DNA of 64,000 nucleotides. It comes from Roseibium sp. MMSF_3412. Its GTDB lineage: Bacteria; Pseudomonadota; Alphaproteobacteria; Rhizobiales; Stappiaceae. The stretch lies in contig NZ_JASHJI010000017.1 in the NCBI RefSeq assembly GCF_030733265.1, positions 1 through 64,000 of the forward strand. Reading direction: 5' to 3'. Made by a program: the position numbers and the translations under genes. The first letter of the stretch is position 1. Each line of letters starts with the position of its first letter. Shown here one piece after another: positions 25,627-34,264 of the stretch. The notes under the pieces are model-generated. The model searched no databases and was not told where the DNA came from. It was given only the letters and a program-made list of their open reading frames with translations.

Positions 25627-27636
25627 ATGCCGCTCAGTTTTACCGGACCCGAAAACTTCAACGCCACCAGTGAGCAAAGCTGGTGGGAATCGGTTGACAA
25701 GGCTCTGAAGGGCGTTCCCCGGGAAAAGCTTTTCGGCGCAACCGAGGACGGTCTCCAGATCGCACCGATCTACGCGCGCCGCACCGACAGTCCGGCCCGT
25801 GACCTGCGCGCGAGCAGGGACAGCTGGACCATCATGCAGCGCATCGATATTCCGGATCCGGCTGCGGCAAACACCCAGATGCTTGAGGATCTGGGAGGCG
25901 GTGCCGATGGTCTGGATCTTGTCTTTTCTTCTGCGGGGACACCAGATGAAGCGGGGATCGCGGCAGCGGACCTGAGCAGGCTGCAGACCCTTCTTCAGAA
26001 TGTTCTGCTCGATCTCGTCAGCGTTCGCCTGAATGCGGGGGCGGGTACGCCACAGGCGATTGCGCTTCTGCTTGCACATCTTGACAGGCAGGGATCCGAT
26101 CCCGCCGGTATCGACATTTCGTCCGGACACGATCCCTTTGCCTGGGCGGCAAGCAGAAAGACCGCGGCGGGCGTCCTGGAAGCGACTCTGAGCCAGTCGG
26201 CTGACCTTTCTGCCATGATTACCGACTCCGAAGCGTCGGGCGGCACATTCAGGACCATGAGCGCGGACGGCGCGGCCTGGCACAATGCCGGGGCAACTCA
26301 AGCGCAGGAACTCGGACTGGTTCTGGCGTCCGCGACGGCGCAGTTGAGGGCCCTGAGCGAAACCGGTCTGGCTGCTGAAAACTGGGCGGAGTTTATCTCG
26401 CTGACACTGGCGGCCGAGGCGGACCAGTTCGGAACGATCGCCAAGGCTCGTGCGATCAGGGCGTTGTGGTCCAGCGTGCTTGATGGGGCAGACCTTCCGC
26501 TAACATCCGCCGCCCTGCACATGTGCAGCTCTTACCGGATGCTGACGCGCAACGATCCATGGGTCAATCTCCTGCGCAACACGGTGGCGGCCTTTGCTGC
26601 CGGGATCGGCGGAGCGGACAGTGTCTGTGTTCTGCCGCACACCCAGGCTGTCGGGCTTCCCGATGCGGCCGCCCGCAGGCTTGCCCGCAATACACAGGCC
26701 ATTCTTCTGGAGGAAAGCAGCCTGGCAAAGGTCCTGGATCCTGCCGCAGGCGCCGGTGCAATCGAAGACAGGACCGAACGCCTGTGCGAAGCCGCGTGGG
26801 GATTCTTTCAGGAAATAGAGGCAAAGGGCGGTCTGGCCGAAGCGCTGGACCAGGGACTGGTCCAGACGCGCATCGCCAAGGCGTGCGCTGACAGGTCGAA
26901 AGAGGTTGCGCGCAGAAAGCGGCCCGTGACCGGTGTCAGCGAGTTTCCCAACCTTGCGGAAAAACCTGTGTCTGTTCTCAGGTTCGGTGACGCGGAACCG
27001 CTTCAGGGCGATCGCATTGACATGAACGCGTTGCCGGAGACCGGAAAGGGGCGTTGGTCCGGTGCGCTGAAAGAGGCGCTGCTGGAAGGCAAAAGCGCTC
27101 CCGGCCTGTGCGGTTCGGCACCGGCAGAAGCACCCGGGTTGAGCGGTGGCCGCCTGGCCGCGCCCTATGAGGCGCTTCGCGATACGGCAGTCCGGTTTGA
27201 GGAAATGACCGGGAAACGGCCGTCCGTTTTCCTGGCAACACTCGGTTCACTCGCTCAGTTCTCCGCTCGCGCGACCTGGAGTTCCAATGCCTTTGCCGCG
27301 GGCGGATTTGAAACGGTCGAAGCCGGTGAGGTGTCTTCCATCGACGATCTTGTTGCCGCCTACACAAACAGCGGCGCAAAGCTGGCATGTCTGGTATCAT
27401 CGGACGGCGTCTACGAGACAATGGCGATTGAGGCCGCAGGCGCATTGACAAAGGCCGGTGTCAGCCACCTCTATCTTGCGGGGCGGCCCGGCGAGCGTGA
27501 AGCAGCCCTGAAGGACGCAGGTGTCGACAGCTTCCTCTTTGCCGGTGGCGATCTTCTCGCCTTGCTTGGGGATGCCCATAACAGACTGGCCGAGGCACAG
27601 GGCCTCGATCAAACAGACGGCGAGGTCCTTTCATGA
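25627..27636 (+). CDS. mutA: Methylmalonyl-CoA mutase, small subunit
   Basis: A 669-aa subunit of the heterodimer that interconverts methylmalonyl-CoA and succinyl-CoA at the end of propionate, odd-chain and branched-chain catabolism. The N-terminal half is the TIM-barrel homologue ('SWWESVDKALKGVPREKLFG'; 'CSSYRMLTRNDPWVNLLRN'), and the C-terminal region is a degenerate B12-binding fold without the DxHxxG ligand motif, as usual for the small subunit. 'aagggagacc' precedes the ATG. Its stop overlaps the start of the large subunit by 4 bp (ATGA). Confidence 0.93.
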   Translation: MPLSFTGPENFNATSEQSWWESVDKALKGVPREKLFGATEDGLQIAPIYARRTDSPARDLRASRDSWTIMQRIDIPDPAAANTQMLEDLGGGADGLDLVFSSAGTPDEAGIAAADLSRLQTLLQNVLLDLVSVRLNAGAGTPQAIALLLAHLDRQGSDPAGIDISSGHDPFAWAASRKTAAGVLEATLSQSADLSAMITDSEASGGTFRTMSADGAAWHNAGATQAQELGLVLASATAQLRALSETGLAAENWAEFISLTLAAEADQFGTIAKARAIRALWSSVLDGADLPLTSAALHMCSSYRMLTRNDPWVNLLRNTVAAFAAGIGGADSVCVLPHTQAVGLPDAAARRLARNTQAILLEESSLAKVLDPAAGAGAIEDRTERLCEAAWGFFQEIEAKGGLAEALDQGLVQTRIAKACADRSKEVARRKRPVTGVSEFPNLAEKPVSVLRFGDAEPLQGDRIDMNALPETGKGRWSGALKEALLEGKSAPGLCGSAPAEAPGLSGGRLAAPYEALRDTAVRFEEMTGKRPSVFLATLGSLAQFSARATWSSNAFAAGGFETVEAGEVSSIDDLVAAYTNSGAKLACLVSSDGVYETMAIEAAGALTKAGVSHLYLAGRPGEREAALKDAGVDSFLFAGGDLLALLGDAHNRLAEAQGLDQTDGEVLS

Positions 27637-29798
27637 GCAGGATCCCTGATTTTTCGCAAAAGCCGTTCCGCAATTGCCTGAGCGAAGCCGAGAGCGGCGC
27701 GTCGCAGGTCTGGCAGACGCCGGAGGACATTGCCGTTCAGAGTGTCTTCGGCGCAAAGGACCTGGAAGACCTCACGCATCTGGAGACCTGGCCCGGGCTG
27801 CCGCCATTTCTGCGCGGACCTTATCCGACCATGTATGTGCAGCGTCCCTGGACCGTTCGGCAATATGCCGGGTTCTCGACGGCCGAGGATTCGAATGCGT
27901 TCTACCGGCGCAATCTGGCTGCCGGCCAGAAAGGGCTGTCCGTTGCATTCGATCTGGCCACGCACCGTGGCTATGACAGCGATCATCCGCGCGTGTCCGG
28001 CGATGTCGGCATGGCCGGTGTCGCCATCGATTCGATCTACGATATGCGCACGCTCTTTTCGGGCATACCGCTCGACCAGATGAGCGTCTCCATGACCATG
28101 AACGGTGCCGTGCTGCCGGTTCTTGCGCTTTACATAGTGGCGGCGGAAGAGCAGGGCGTTGCCCAGAAGGATCTCTCCGGAACCATCCAGAATGACATTC
28201 TGAAGGAGTTCATGGTCCGGAACACCTATATCTACCCGCCGCAGCATTCGATGCGGATCATATCCGACATCTTCAAATTCACCTCGCAGAACATGCCGCG
28301 GTTCAACTCCATCTCGATTTCCGGCTATCACATGCAGGAAGCCGGTGCGACGGCCGACCTGGAACTGGCCTATACGATCGCCGACGGGATCGAGTACGCG
28401 CGTGCCGGGGTGGCTGCCGGCATGGATATCGACCAGTTTGCGCCGCGCCTGTCCTTCTTCTGGGCCATCGGCATGAATTTCTTCATGGAAGTGGCCAAGT
28501 TGAGGGCGGCGCGCCTGATCTGGGCAACGCTCATGCAGGAGAATTTCCAGCCCAAGAACGCGAAGTCTCTTTCTCTGCGCACACATTCCCAGACATCCGG
28601 TTGGTCGCTGACGGCCCAGGATGTCTTCAACAACGTCATCCGGACCTGCGTGGAGGCAATGGCCGCGACGCAGGGGCATACCCAGTCGCTTCACACCAAT
28701 GCGCTTGATGAGGCGCTTGCCCTGCCGACGGATTTCTCCGCGCGCATTGCCCGCAACACACAATTGTTCCTGCAGCAGGAAAGCGGCACGACCCAGGTGA
28801 TCGACCCGTGGGGCGGCTCCTATTATGTTGAGAAACTGACCGCCGATCTCGCCGAAAAGGCGATGTCCCATATTCGCGAGGTGGAAGAACTCGGCGGTAT
28901 GGCCAAGGCGATCGAAAAGGGCATTCCCAAACTCCGGATCGAGGAGGCGGCTGCCAAGACGCAGGCCAGAATTGACAGCGGCACGCAAACGGTTGTCGGC
29001 GTGAACAAGTACAAGCCGGACAGCGAGGAAGCGATCGATGTCCTCAAGGTTGACAACGCGCAGGTGCGCGCTGCCCAGATCGACAAGCTGAAGCGGCTGC
29101 GCGCGGAACGCAACGAGGCGGAAACGCAGGCTGCGCTGGATGCGCTGACGTCATGCGCGCGCACCGGTGAAGGCAACCTTCTGGACCTTTCCGTCAAGGC
29201 GGCAAGGGCCAAGGCAACCGTCGGCGAGATTTCTCTGGCGATGGAAAAGGTGTTCGACAGGCACAAGGCTGAAATCAAGTCGATTGCCGGGGTCTACAAA
29301 CGTGAGGCGGGAGCCATGTCCGGAACCATGGAAAAGATCCAGAAGCTGGTCGAGGTATTCGAGGAGAACGATGGCCGCCGTCCGCGAATTCTTGTTGCCA
29401 AGATGGGGCAGGACGGTCACGACCGCGGTCAGAAAGTGATTGCATCCGCCTTCGCCGATCTTGGCTTTGATGTCGATATCGGACCCTTGTTCCAGACACC
29501 GGAGGAAGCCGCCCGTCAAGCGGTTGAAAACGATGTTCATGTCGTCGGTGTGTCGTCACTGGCGGCGGGCCATCTCACGCTCGTGCCGGCACTCAAGGCG
29601 GCGCTCGCCGAAGAGGGACGGGAAGACATCATGATCGTTGTCGGCGGTGTTGTTCCGCCCCAGGACTATGACGCGCTCTACCGGTCCGGTGCCTCGGCGA
29701 TTTTCCCTCCCGGAACGGTTATCGCGGAAGCGGCGGTCGGGCTGATCGGCAAGCTCAACGAACAACTCGGATACGGTCCGGCGCAAGCCGCCGAATAA
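27633..29798 (+). CDS. mutB: Methylmalonyl-CoA mutase, large (catalytic) subunit
   Basis: A 721-aa adenosylcobalamin enzyme. The TIM barrel holds 'RGPYPTMYVQRPWTVRQYAG', the CoA-binding start, and 'AFDLATHRGYDSDHPR'. The C-terminal B12 domain holds 'KMGQDGHDRGQKVIASAF' with the cobalt-ligating His596 and later 'VVGGVVPPQDYDAL'. Length is typical. It overlaps mutA and ends the operon. MeaB, its chaperone, is about 9 kb upstream on the other strand and not in this operon. Confidence 0.96.
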   Translation: MSRIPDFSQKPFRNCLSEAESGASQVWQTPEDIAVQSVFGAKDLEDLTHLETWPGLPPFLRGPYPTMYVQRPWTVRQYAGFSTAEDSNAFYRRNLAAGQKGLSVAFDLATHRGYDSDHPRVSGDVGMAGVAIDSIYDMRTLFSGIPLDQMSVSMTMNGAVLPVLALYIVAAEEQGVAQKDLSGTIQNDILKEFMVRNTYIYPPQHSMRIISDIFKFTSQNMPRFNSISISGYHMQEAGATADLELAYTIADGIEYARAGVAAGMDIDQFAPRLSFFWAIGMNFFMEVAKLRAARLIWATLMQENFQPKNAKSLSLRTHSQTSGWSLTAQDVFNNVIRTCVEAMAATQGHTQSLHTNALDEALALPTDFSARIARNTQLFLQQESGTTQVIDPWGGSYYVEKLTADLAEKAMSHIREVEELGGMAKAIEKGIPKLRIEEAAAKTQARIDSGTQTVVGVNKYKPDSEEAIDVLKVDNAQVRAAQIDKLKRLRAERNEAETQAALDALTSCARTGEGNLLDLSVKAARAKATVGEISLAMEKVFDRHKAEIKSIAGVYKREAGAMSGTMEKIQKLVEVFEENDGRRPRILVAKMGQDGHDRGQKVIASAFADLGFDVDIGPLFQTPEEAARQAVENDVHVVGVSSLAAGHLTLVPALKAALAEEGREDIMIVVGGVVPPQDYDALYRSGASAIFPPGTVIAEAAVGLIGKLNEQLGYGPAQAAE

Positions 29799-29852
29799 GG
29801 CGGGCGCAGGGAGGAGTGCAGCAAGGCGGCCGAAACCGCGAAGAGCTGCAGT

Positions 29853-30065
29853 TCACTCCTCGTCTTTTTCAAAAACCAGAATATCACCCGGCTGACAGTC
29901 GAGGGCTTCACAGATCTTCTCGAGGGTGTCGAACCGGACACCCTTGACCTTGCCGGACTTCAGCAAGGACACATTCTGTTCGGTAATGCCGATCCGCTCG
30001 GCCAGCTCCTTTGACCGCATCTTGCGGCGGGCGAGCATGACATCGAGTTCAATGATGATCGGCAT
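29853..30065 (-). CDS. Short XRE-family regulator (YozG-like)
   Basis: A 70-aa helix-turn-helix protein that is nearly all DNA-binding domain: 'RSKELAERIGITEQNVSLLKSGKVKGVRFDTLEKICEALDC' with the Cro/C1-type core. Start at 30065 ('MPIIIELDVMLARRKM') is the usual opening for this group. It lies 32 bp after the DUF2975 gene on the same strand, a pairing widespread in bacteria in which the small regulator probably controls both genes. The palindrome at 30782 is a likely binding site. Confidence 0.88.
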   Translation of the reverse strand: MPIIIELDVMLARRKMRSKELAERIGITEQNVSLLKSGKVKGVRFDTLEKICEALDCQPGDILVFEKDEE

Positions 30066-30097
30066 TTCAGGACCACTTTGCCAAGCGTTGGAGCCTT

Positions 30098-30676
30098 TCA
30101 AACGAACTGGCGGTTTTCTTCATCAATAGTAGCCGCCTCGCGCATGATCCAGCCGAAGACGAGCATCAGCGCGCCAAATATGAGGAAAAAGGCTTCCCCT
30201 CCGTCGAGCGCCACTTCGATCTCTCCCTCGCCCTCGGGAAAGTCCCAGGTCAGCAGTGCCGACAGGATCGGATCGCTGAGGATGTCGAAGACACCGTATG
30301 CCAGCAGCCAGCTGCCGATCTTGATCATGCGCGACAGGGTTTCAGGCGCGAAAAACGCGGCCTTGCGGAACTGGTCGAACAGTTGCCGGATGTTCCAGCA
30401 AATTCCCATGAGCAGGCAGAAGGCACAGCCTATGACCACGCCCATGCCCAGACGCTGGCCGAACGGAATTTCCCCGAGCGGGCGTTCTAGATCCGTCAGC
30501 TCCAGCGATTCCGCCGCCGCTTCGAGCGCAACGGGCAGCATAAGCAGGGCAATCAGAAGAACGCCAAATACCGCGACAAGTATCAGGATCACGGTGACGA
30601 ACCATTTCATCGTCGTTGACAGCCGACGAATGCGCAACAAGCGCTTTGCGCGTTCAACCTGTTCCAGCTCGGTCAT
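30098..30676 (-). CDS. DUF2975 four-helix membrane protein
   Basis: A 192-aa inner-membrane protein with four hydrophobic segments (about residues 26-50, 72-96, 120-140 and 158-178), the standard DUF2975 topology. Start at 30676 has 'ttggag' upstream. Acidic loop 'WDFPEGEGEIEVALDGGE' between helices 3 and 4 would face outside. Function is unknown; the partner regulator next door suggests an inducible membrane stress or toxin-immunity type role, but that is inference. Confidence 0.85.
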   Translation of the reverse strand: MTELEQVERAKRLLRIRRLSTTMKWFVTVILILVAVFGVLLIALLMLPVALEAAAESLELTDLERPLGEIPFGQRLGMGVVIGCAFCLLMGICWNIRQLFDQFRKAAFFAPETLSRMIKIGSWLLAYGVFDILSDPILSALLTWDFPEGEGEIEVALDGGEAFFLIFGALMLVFGWIMREAATIDEENRQFV

Positions 30677-30781
30677 TGCAAACTCCAACTGCCAACCCGG
30701 CAGCGTGTCTAAGACAATTAGCTCCGTTTGGCAATTCTAAATATTGCTATTGACAAAAAAATTATTGAATGCATTTTTAAA

Positions 30782-30800
30782 ATTATCGTTTTACGATAAT
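30782..30800. promoter_or_regulatory. Perfect palindrome, probable XRE operator
   Basis: 'attatcgt' TTT 'acgataat' is an 8-bp perfect inverted repeat with a three-base centre. It lies about 105 bp upstream of the DUF2975 start in a very AT-rich patch and 50 bp before the outer-membrane protein gene on the other strand, so either promoter could be the target. Confidence 0.55.
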
Positions 30801-30852
30801 AATTATATGAGTCGCAGTTGACTTTCCCCCAAGCCCTGAAGTGAGTATACGA

Positions 30853-31614
30853 ATGCCAAGTTCCTGTACCGATTGCGGATTTTCTTCATCGAACGAATTC
30901 GAGAGCGCTTGTGCGTTTTCCCCGACCGGTCAGCCCGGAGGCCGATTTTTCCTGCGGTGGCTCTGGAAGCCGCTGTTGCTGTGTGCCGTGAGCGCGGTGC
31001 TCGTGACAGGTGCACGCGCTGCGGACCTTGAAACCGGTGGCGCGCCACTTTTCGTCACGGCCAAACCCGCGAAAAACCTTTGGTCCGGACCGTATCTCGG
31101 GCTGGAGGGCGGGGTCTCGAACACGCTGACAGAAGTCAAGGCGAACGACCGAACCGAGGAACTGTCGCGGGTTGACGCTGCCTTTGGCCTGTTCGCGGGA
31201 CACAACTGGCAGGTTTCCCGTATCGTGCTCGGAGTGGAAGGCGCTGCGACATATATCGGAGGGACCGAAAAGGGCACGCATCCGACCCTTGGAACGGTTT
31301 CGGCAGATGCCAAGTGGTCGGTATCGGCAAAGGCGCGTGCCGGGGTACCGATCGGCAATTTCCTTCCTTACCTGAGCGCCGGGCTTGCGGTGGGTGAACA
31401 CGGCCTCAAGGTCGGCAGCGACCGGCAATCGTCCGTCCAGGTCGGCCCCGTTATCGGCGCGGGCGTGGAGGTCGCCCTCAAGGACAAGTGGCGCGTCAGG
31501 GCCGATTATTCCCTTACAGGCCTCATCAATGAAACATCGCGCTTCGATGGGACAAGCGTCAGACGGCAGTCGGGCAATCAGCGGCTGATGCTGGGACTGT
31601 CCCGTTCTTTCTGA
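30853..31614 (+). CDS. Outer-membrane beta-barrel protein (Omp25/31-like)
   Basis: A 253-aa protein. A Sec-type hydrophobic core 'LWKPLLLCAVSAVLVTGARA' ends near 'ARAADL', but it comes after an unusually long 35-residue N-terminal extension with three Cys, so the true start may be later. The mature protein has alternating beta strands ('GPYLGLEGGVSN', 'FGLFAGHNWQVSRIVLGVEG', 'WRVRADYSLTGL') and ends in Phe ('LMLGLSRSF'), the usual outer-membrane insertion signal. GTG 30841 is an alternative start. Similar to small rhizobial/brucella Omp25/31 barrels. Confidence 0.75.
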   Translation: MPSSCTDCGFSSSNEFESACAFSPTGQPGGRFFLRWLWKPLLLCAVSAVLVTGARAADLETGGAPLFVTAKPAKNLWSGPYLGLEGGVSNTLTEVKANDRTEELSRVDAAFGLFAGHNWQVSRIVLGVEGAATYIGGTEKGTHPTLGTVSADAKWSVSAKARAGVPIGNFLPYLSAGLAVGEHGLKVGSDRQSSVQVGPVIGAGVEVALKDKWRVRADYSLTGLINETSRFDGTSVRRQSGNQRLMLGLSRSF

Positions 31615-31627
31615 GCGTCTATAAATG

Positions 31628-32290
31628 CTATCCCAAGGCGGCGAGGCCGGTCAGGTCGGCGAGAACCGCCTTGGGGGCGAGATCCGGGTATTCGTCGGGC
31701 ATGCCGGTCCGATTCATCCAGACGGTTCTGAAGCCGAACGCGGTCGCGCCGGCGATGTCCCACCGGTTCGAGGACTGGAACGAAACTTCTTCGGGATAAA
31801 TCCGGAAATGGGTCGTCACCATCTCGTAGACGGCAGGATCCGTCTTGAAGGTCCTGAGGTCGTCGACCGAGAATATCTCGTCGAAGAGTTCCGTCAGGCC
31901 GGCGGCTTTCGCTGCGGCTTCCAGCATGGCGGGCGATCCGTTCGACAGGATCGCGACCTTGGCACCGGTCGCGCGCAGATTGGTCAGAACTTCCGGTACT
32001 TCGGGATAGCAATCAAGTTCCCAATAGGCGTTCAGCAAATCGCTGCGCAAGGACTTGTCCGCCGTCGGCACGAGTGCAAACGCAGTGTCGAGACCCTGTT
32101 GCGTCAGCTCCCAGAAGTCCCTGTACTGTCCCATGAGCGCGCGAACCCAGGAATACTCCAGCTGTTTTTCGCGCCACACAGAAGACAGCCTCTGCGCGTC
32201 TGGACCCAGCTTTTCCGCATGTTTGCGCACTGCTGCATGGACGTCAAACAAGGTACCGTATGCATCGAATACGAAAGCGGCGTGCGCCAT
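31628..32290 (-). CDS. Haloacid dehalogenase, type II
   Basis: A 220-aa HAD-superfamily enzyme that would hydrolyse (S)-2-haloacids to 2-hydroxyacids. Motif I is 'VFDAYGTLFDVHAAV' with nucleophile Asp, motif II 'ILSNGSPAML', then Lys in 'FKTDPAVY', and motif III 'FQSSNRWDIAGA', the 'SSNxWD' form specific to type II haloacid dehalogenases. Length is right for the family. Cytoplasmic, transcribed towards the outer-membrane gene, alone. Confidence 0.92.
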   Translation of the reverse strand: MAHAAFVFDAYGTLFDVHAAVRKHAEKLGPDAQRLSSVWREKQLEYSWVRALMGQYRDFWELTQQGLDTAFALVPTADKSLRSDLLNAYWELDCYPEVPEVLTNLRATGAKVAILSNGSPAMLEAAAKAAGLTELFDEIFSVDDLRTFKTDPAVYEMVTTHFRIYPEEVSFQSSNRWDIAGATAFGFRTVWMNRTGMPDEYPDLAPKAVLADLTGLAALG

Positions 32291-32392
32291 TGGAAGGGTT
32301 CCTTTTCAGGGAATTCAAGACGCGGAAGAAAACCTCGCAGCAGCCGATGCGTCAAGCGTATGTTTGTGCGACATAAGTTCAATCCCGCCTGG

Positions 32393-32827
32393 CTATTGCG
32401 GTGGCGGCAGGGTGATTGCACCATCGTCTTCGATTTTCCAGAAAGGGTTGTAGGCGATTTCCAGCAGGTGACCGCCCGGCAGCTCAACATAGGAGGAATA
32501 GCCGCCCCAAAAGGCTTTCTCCGGCTGTTTAACAGGTGCTGCACCGGCCTTGACGGCCTTTCTGAATTCTTCGTCGACTTCCTTTTCCGACCGTGCATTC
32601 CAGGCAAGCGTGATCGCACCCGTCGTCTCACGGGTGACGTCCTGCCCGATCTCCTTTGCCAGCGCATCGCGGCTGTAGAGGGCGAATACTCCTCCGATGA
32701 TCTGGAAGAAGACAACATCAGGCGAGGGCGCGGCGTTGACCTGCCAGCCCAGGCCGTCTTCGAAAAATGCGCGGGCCGCGGCAACGTCCGGTACCGCGAG
32801 CGTTGTCATTGAAATACGCTGTTCCAT
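32393..32827 (-). CDS. VOC-family (glyoxalase/bleomycin-resistance fold) protein
   Basis: A 144-aa protein with the two beta-alpha-beta-beta-beta modules of the vicinal-oxygen-chelate fold: 'MTTLAVPDVAAARAFFEDGL' opens the first, and 'GGYSSYVELPGGHLLEIAYN' ends the second, with a likely metal Glu in 'HLLEIAYN'. The first-module His is not obvious, so catalysis is unsure. The family includes glyoxalases, dioxygenases and antibiotic-binding proteins; the role here is unknown. Confidence 0.8.
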   Translation of the reverse strand: MEQRISMTTLAVPDVAAARAFFEDGLGWQVNAAPSPDVVFFQIIGGVFALYSRDALAKEIGQDVTRETTGAITLAWNARSEKEVDEEFRKAVKAGAAPVKQPEKAFWGGYSSYVELPGGHLLEIAYNPFWKIEDDGAITLPPPQ

Positions 32828-33147
32828 TGAAAGATCCCCACTTTTGAAAAGAACATATAGAGAACAAATTCCGGGATTGAGTCAATAGCCTTGTCGCAAG
32901 CCATGCGTATCTGCATCCCGACCCGGACAGATAGTCCGCTTTTCGATCATGATTTTGCGGAAAGGCAAACGGAATTTTTTTCCATCTTTCACGGCAAATC
33001 TGAAGGGTCTGATCCAGAAAATGGCATCAATCAGAAAGAAAGAAAGCAACGTTCCCGTTCATTCGGGTAGGCTATTGACCTTGGCAGGCGACCGGTGTTG
33101 TGTCGTGCACCAAGACCTTCGGTCCAATACGAAACAAGGGAAGAGCC
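32828..33147. other. Gene-free divergent region, about 320 bp
   Basis: It separates the VOC gene (leftward) from the class IV aminotransferase (rightward) and should hold both promoters. AT-rich runs such as 'aattttttt' near 32970 suit a promoter. I see no RNA gene, operator or repeat I could defend. Confidence 0.5.
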
Positions 33148-34005
33148 ATGAGCGGAATTAGTGATACCTGGACCTGGATTGATGGAACCTGGCACGAAGG
33201 CAATCCACCGATCATGGGTCCGCGTACGCATGCCTCCTGGCTCGGGTCCAGCGTCTTTGACGGAGCGCGGTTCTTCGAAGGCGTGATGCCGGATATCGAC
33301 CTGCACTGCAAACGCGTGAACGATTCCGCCGTTGCCCTTGGCATGAAACCGACCATGCAGGTCGGCGAGATGATCGAACTGACCAGCGAGGGCTGCGCCA
33401 AGTTCGACAGCAGCCAGCACATCTACGTCAAGCCGATGTACTGGGTGGAGGGCGACGGGCCCGGTGTGATTACCGGAGATCCGGACAGCACGCGCTTCTG
33501 CCTGTGCCTTTTCGATGCTCCCATGGCACCCAGCGATGCGGCGATGAGCATTACCCTGTCCCCCTATCGCCGGCCCACGATGGAGTGCATGCCCGTCGAC
33601 GCCAAGGCAGGCTGCCTTTATCCGAACAATGCCAGGGCGATGCTGGAGGCCAAGTCGCGGGGGTTCGACAACGCGGTCGTGCGCGACATGGTCGGGAATG
33701 TCGCAGAACTGACATCGGCCAATATCTTCATGGCCAAGGACGGCAAGGTTCATACGCCTGCGCCCAACGGCACGTTCCTGAACGGCATAACCCGGCAACG
33801 CATCATCCAGCTGCTCCGCGCAGACGGTCACGATGTCTTCGAGCGCACGATGCACTACGATGAGTTTCTCGATGCGGACGAAATCTTTTCAACCGGCAAC
33901 TACAGCAAGGTGACGCCGGTCAAGCGGATTGAGACACGCGACCTGCAGCCCGGACCGATCGGTGCACGGGCTCGTGAGCTTTACTGGGACTTTTCGCATC
34001 AGTAA
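33148..34005 (+). CDS. Branched-chain amino acid aminotransferase-like class IV enzyme
   Basis: A 285-aa fold-type IV PLP enzyme. The Schiff-base Lys is in 'MPVDAKAGCLYPNNARAM', the cofactor-phosphate motif is 'DMVGNVAELTSANIFMA' (Glu), and the 'LNGITRQRIIQLL' motif follows. It is shorter than classical IlvE and lacks some of its N-terminal residues, so it could be a D-amino acid aminotransferase or an enzyme of similar type. 'gggaagag' precedes ATG 33148. A 250-bp MITE-like element begins 6 bp after its stop. Confidence 0.85.
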   Translation: MSGISDTWTWIDGTWHEGNPPIMGPRTHASWLGSSVFDGARFFEGVMPDIDLHCKRVNDSAVALGMKPTMQVGEMIELTSEGCAKFDSSQHIYVKPMYWVEGDGPGVITGDPDSTRFCLCLFDAPMAPSDAAMSITLSPYRRPTMECMPVDAKAGCLYPNNARAMLEAKSRGFDNAVVRDMVGNVAELTSANIFMAKDGKVHTPAPNGTFLNGITRQRIIQLLRADGHDVFERTMHYDEFLDADEIFSTGNYSKVTPVKRIETRDLQPGPIGARARELYWDFSHQ

Positions 34006-34010
34006 GCCAT

Positions 34011-34260
34011 AGGGTACGGACTCATAAATGAGGCGGCTTGCTTCTAATCAAGGCGCGGAAGCGCAGGAAATGCACCGCATTTTCAAGCCTTTCGCAGCGC
34101 GGGGAAGGCGCAAGCCGGTCAAATCCGAAGGACATGAAAACGGCTTCACCCCGTGGCGCCAGCGTGCCTGACCGGGAAGGAGGCCCGCTCCGCACACCCT
34201 TCCTGGCGGGAATTCGCCATGTCGCATACCCTTACTGTCTCATTTATGAGCCCGTACCCT
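34011..34260. mobile_element. 250-bp MITE-like element with 22-bp terminal inverted repeats (copy 2)
   Basis: Ends 34011-34032 ('agggtacggactcataaatg') and 34239-34260 are inverted repeats with one mismatch, and weaker matching continues about six bases outward. It sits exactly between two convergent gene ends. The segment from 'aaaacggcttc' (34137) to 'gaccggg' (34170) has the same 33-bp spacing as in the element at 16654, showing common descent. No transposase. A 115-codon frame across it is not a gene. Ends resemble those of IS5-group elements. Confidence 0.75.
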
Positions 34261-34264
34261 GTGG

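Noticed and set aside
27609..28988. Long minus-strand open frame (459 codons)
   Set aside because: Antisense to the catalytic mutase subunit, which has its full set of motifs.
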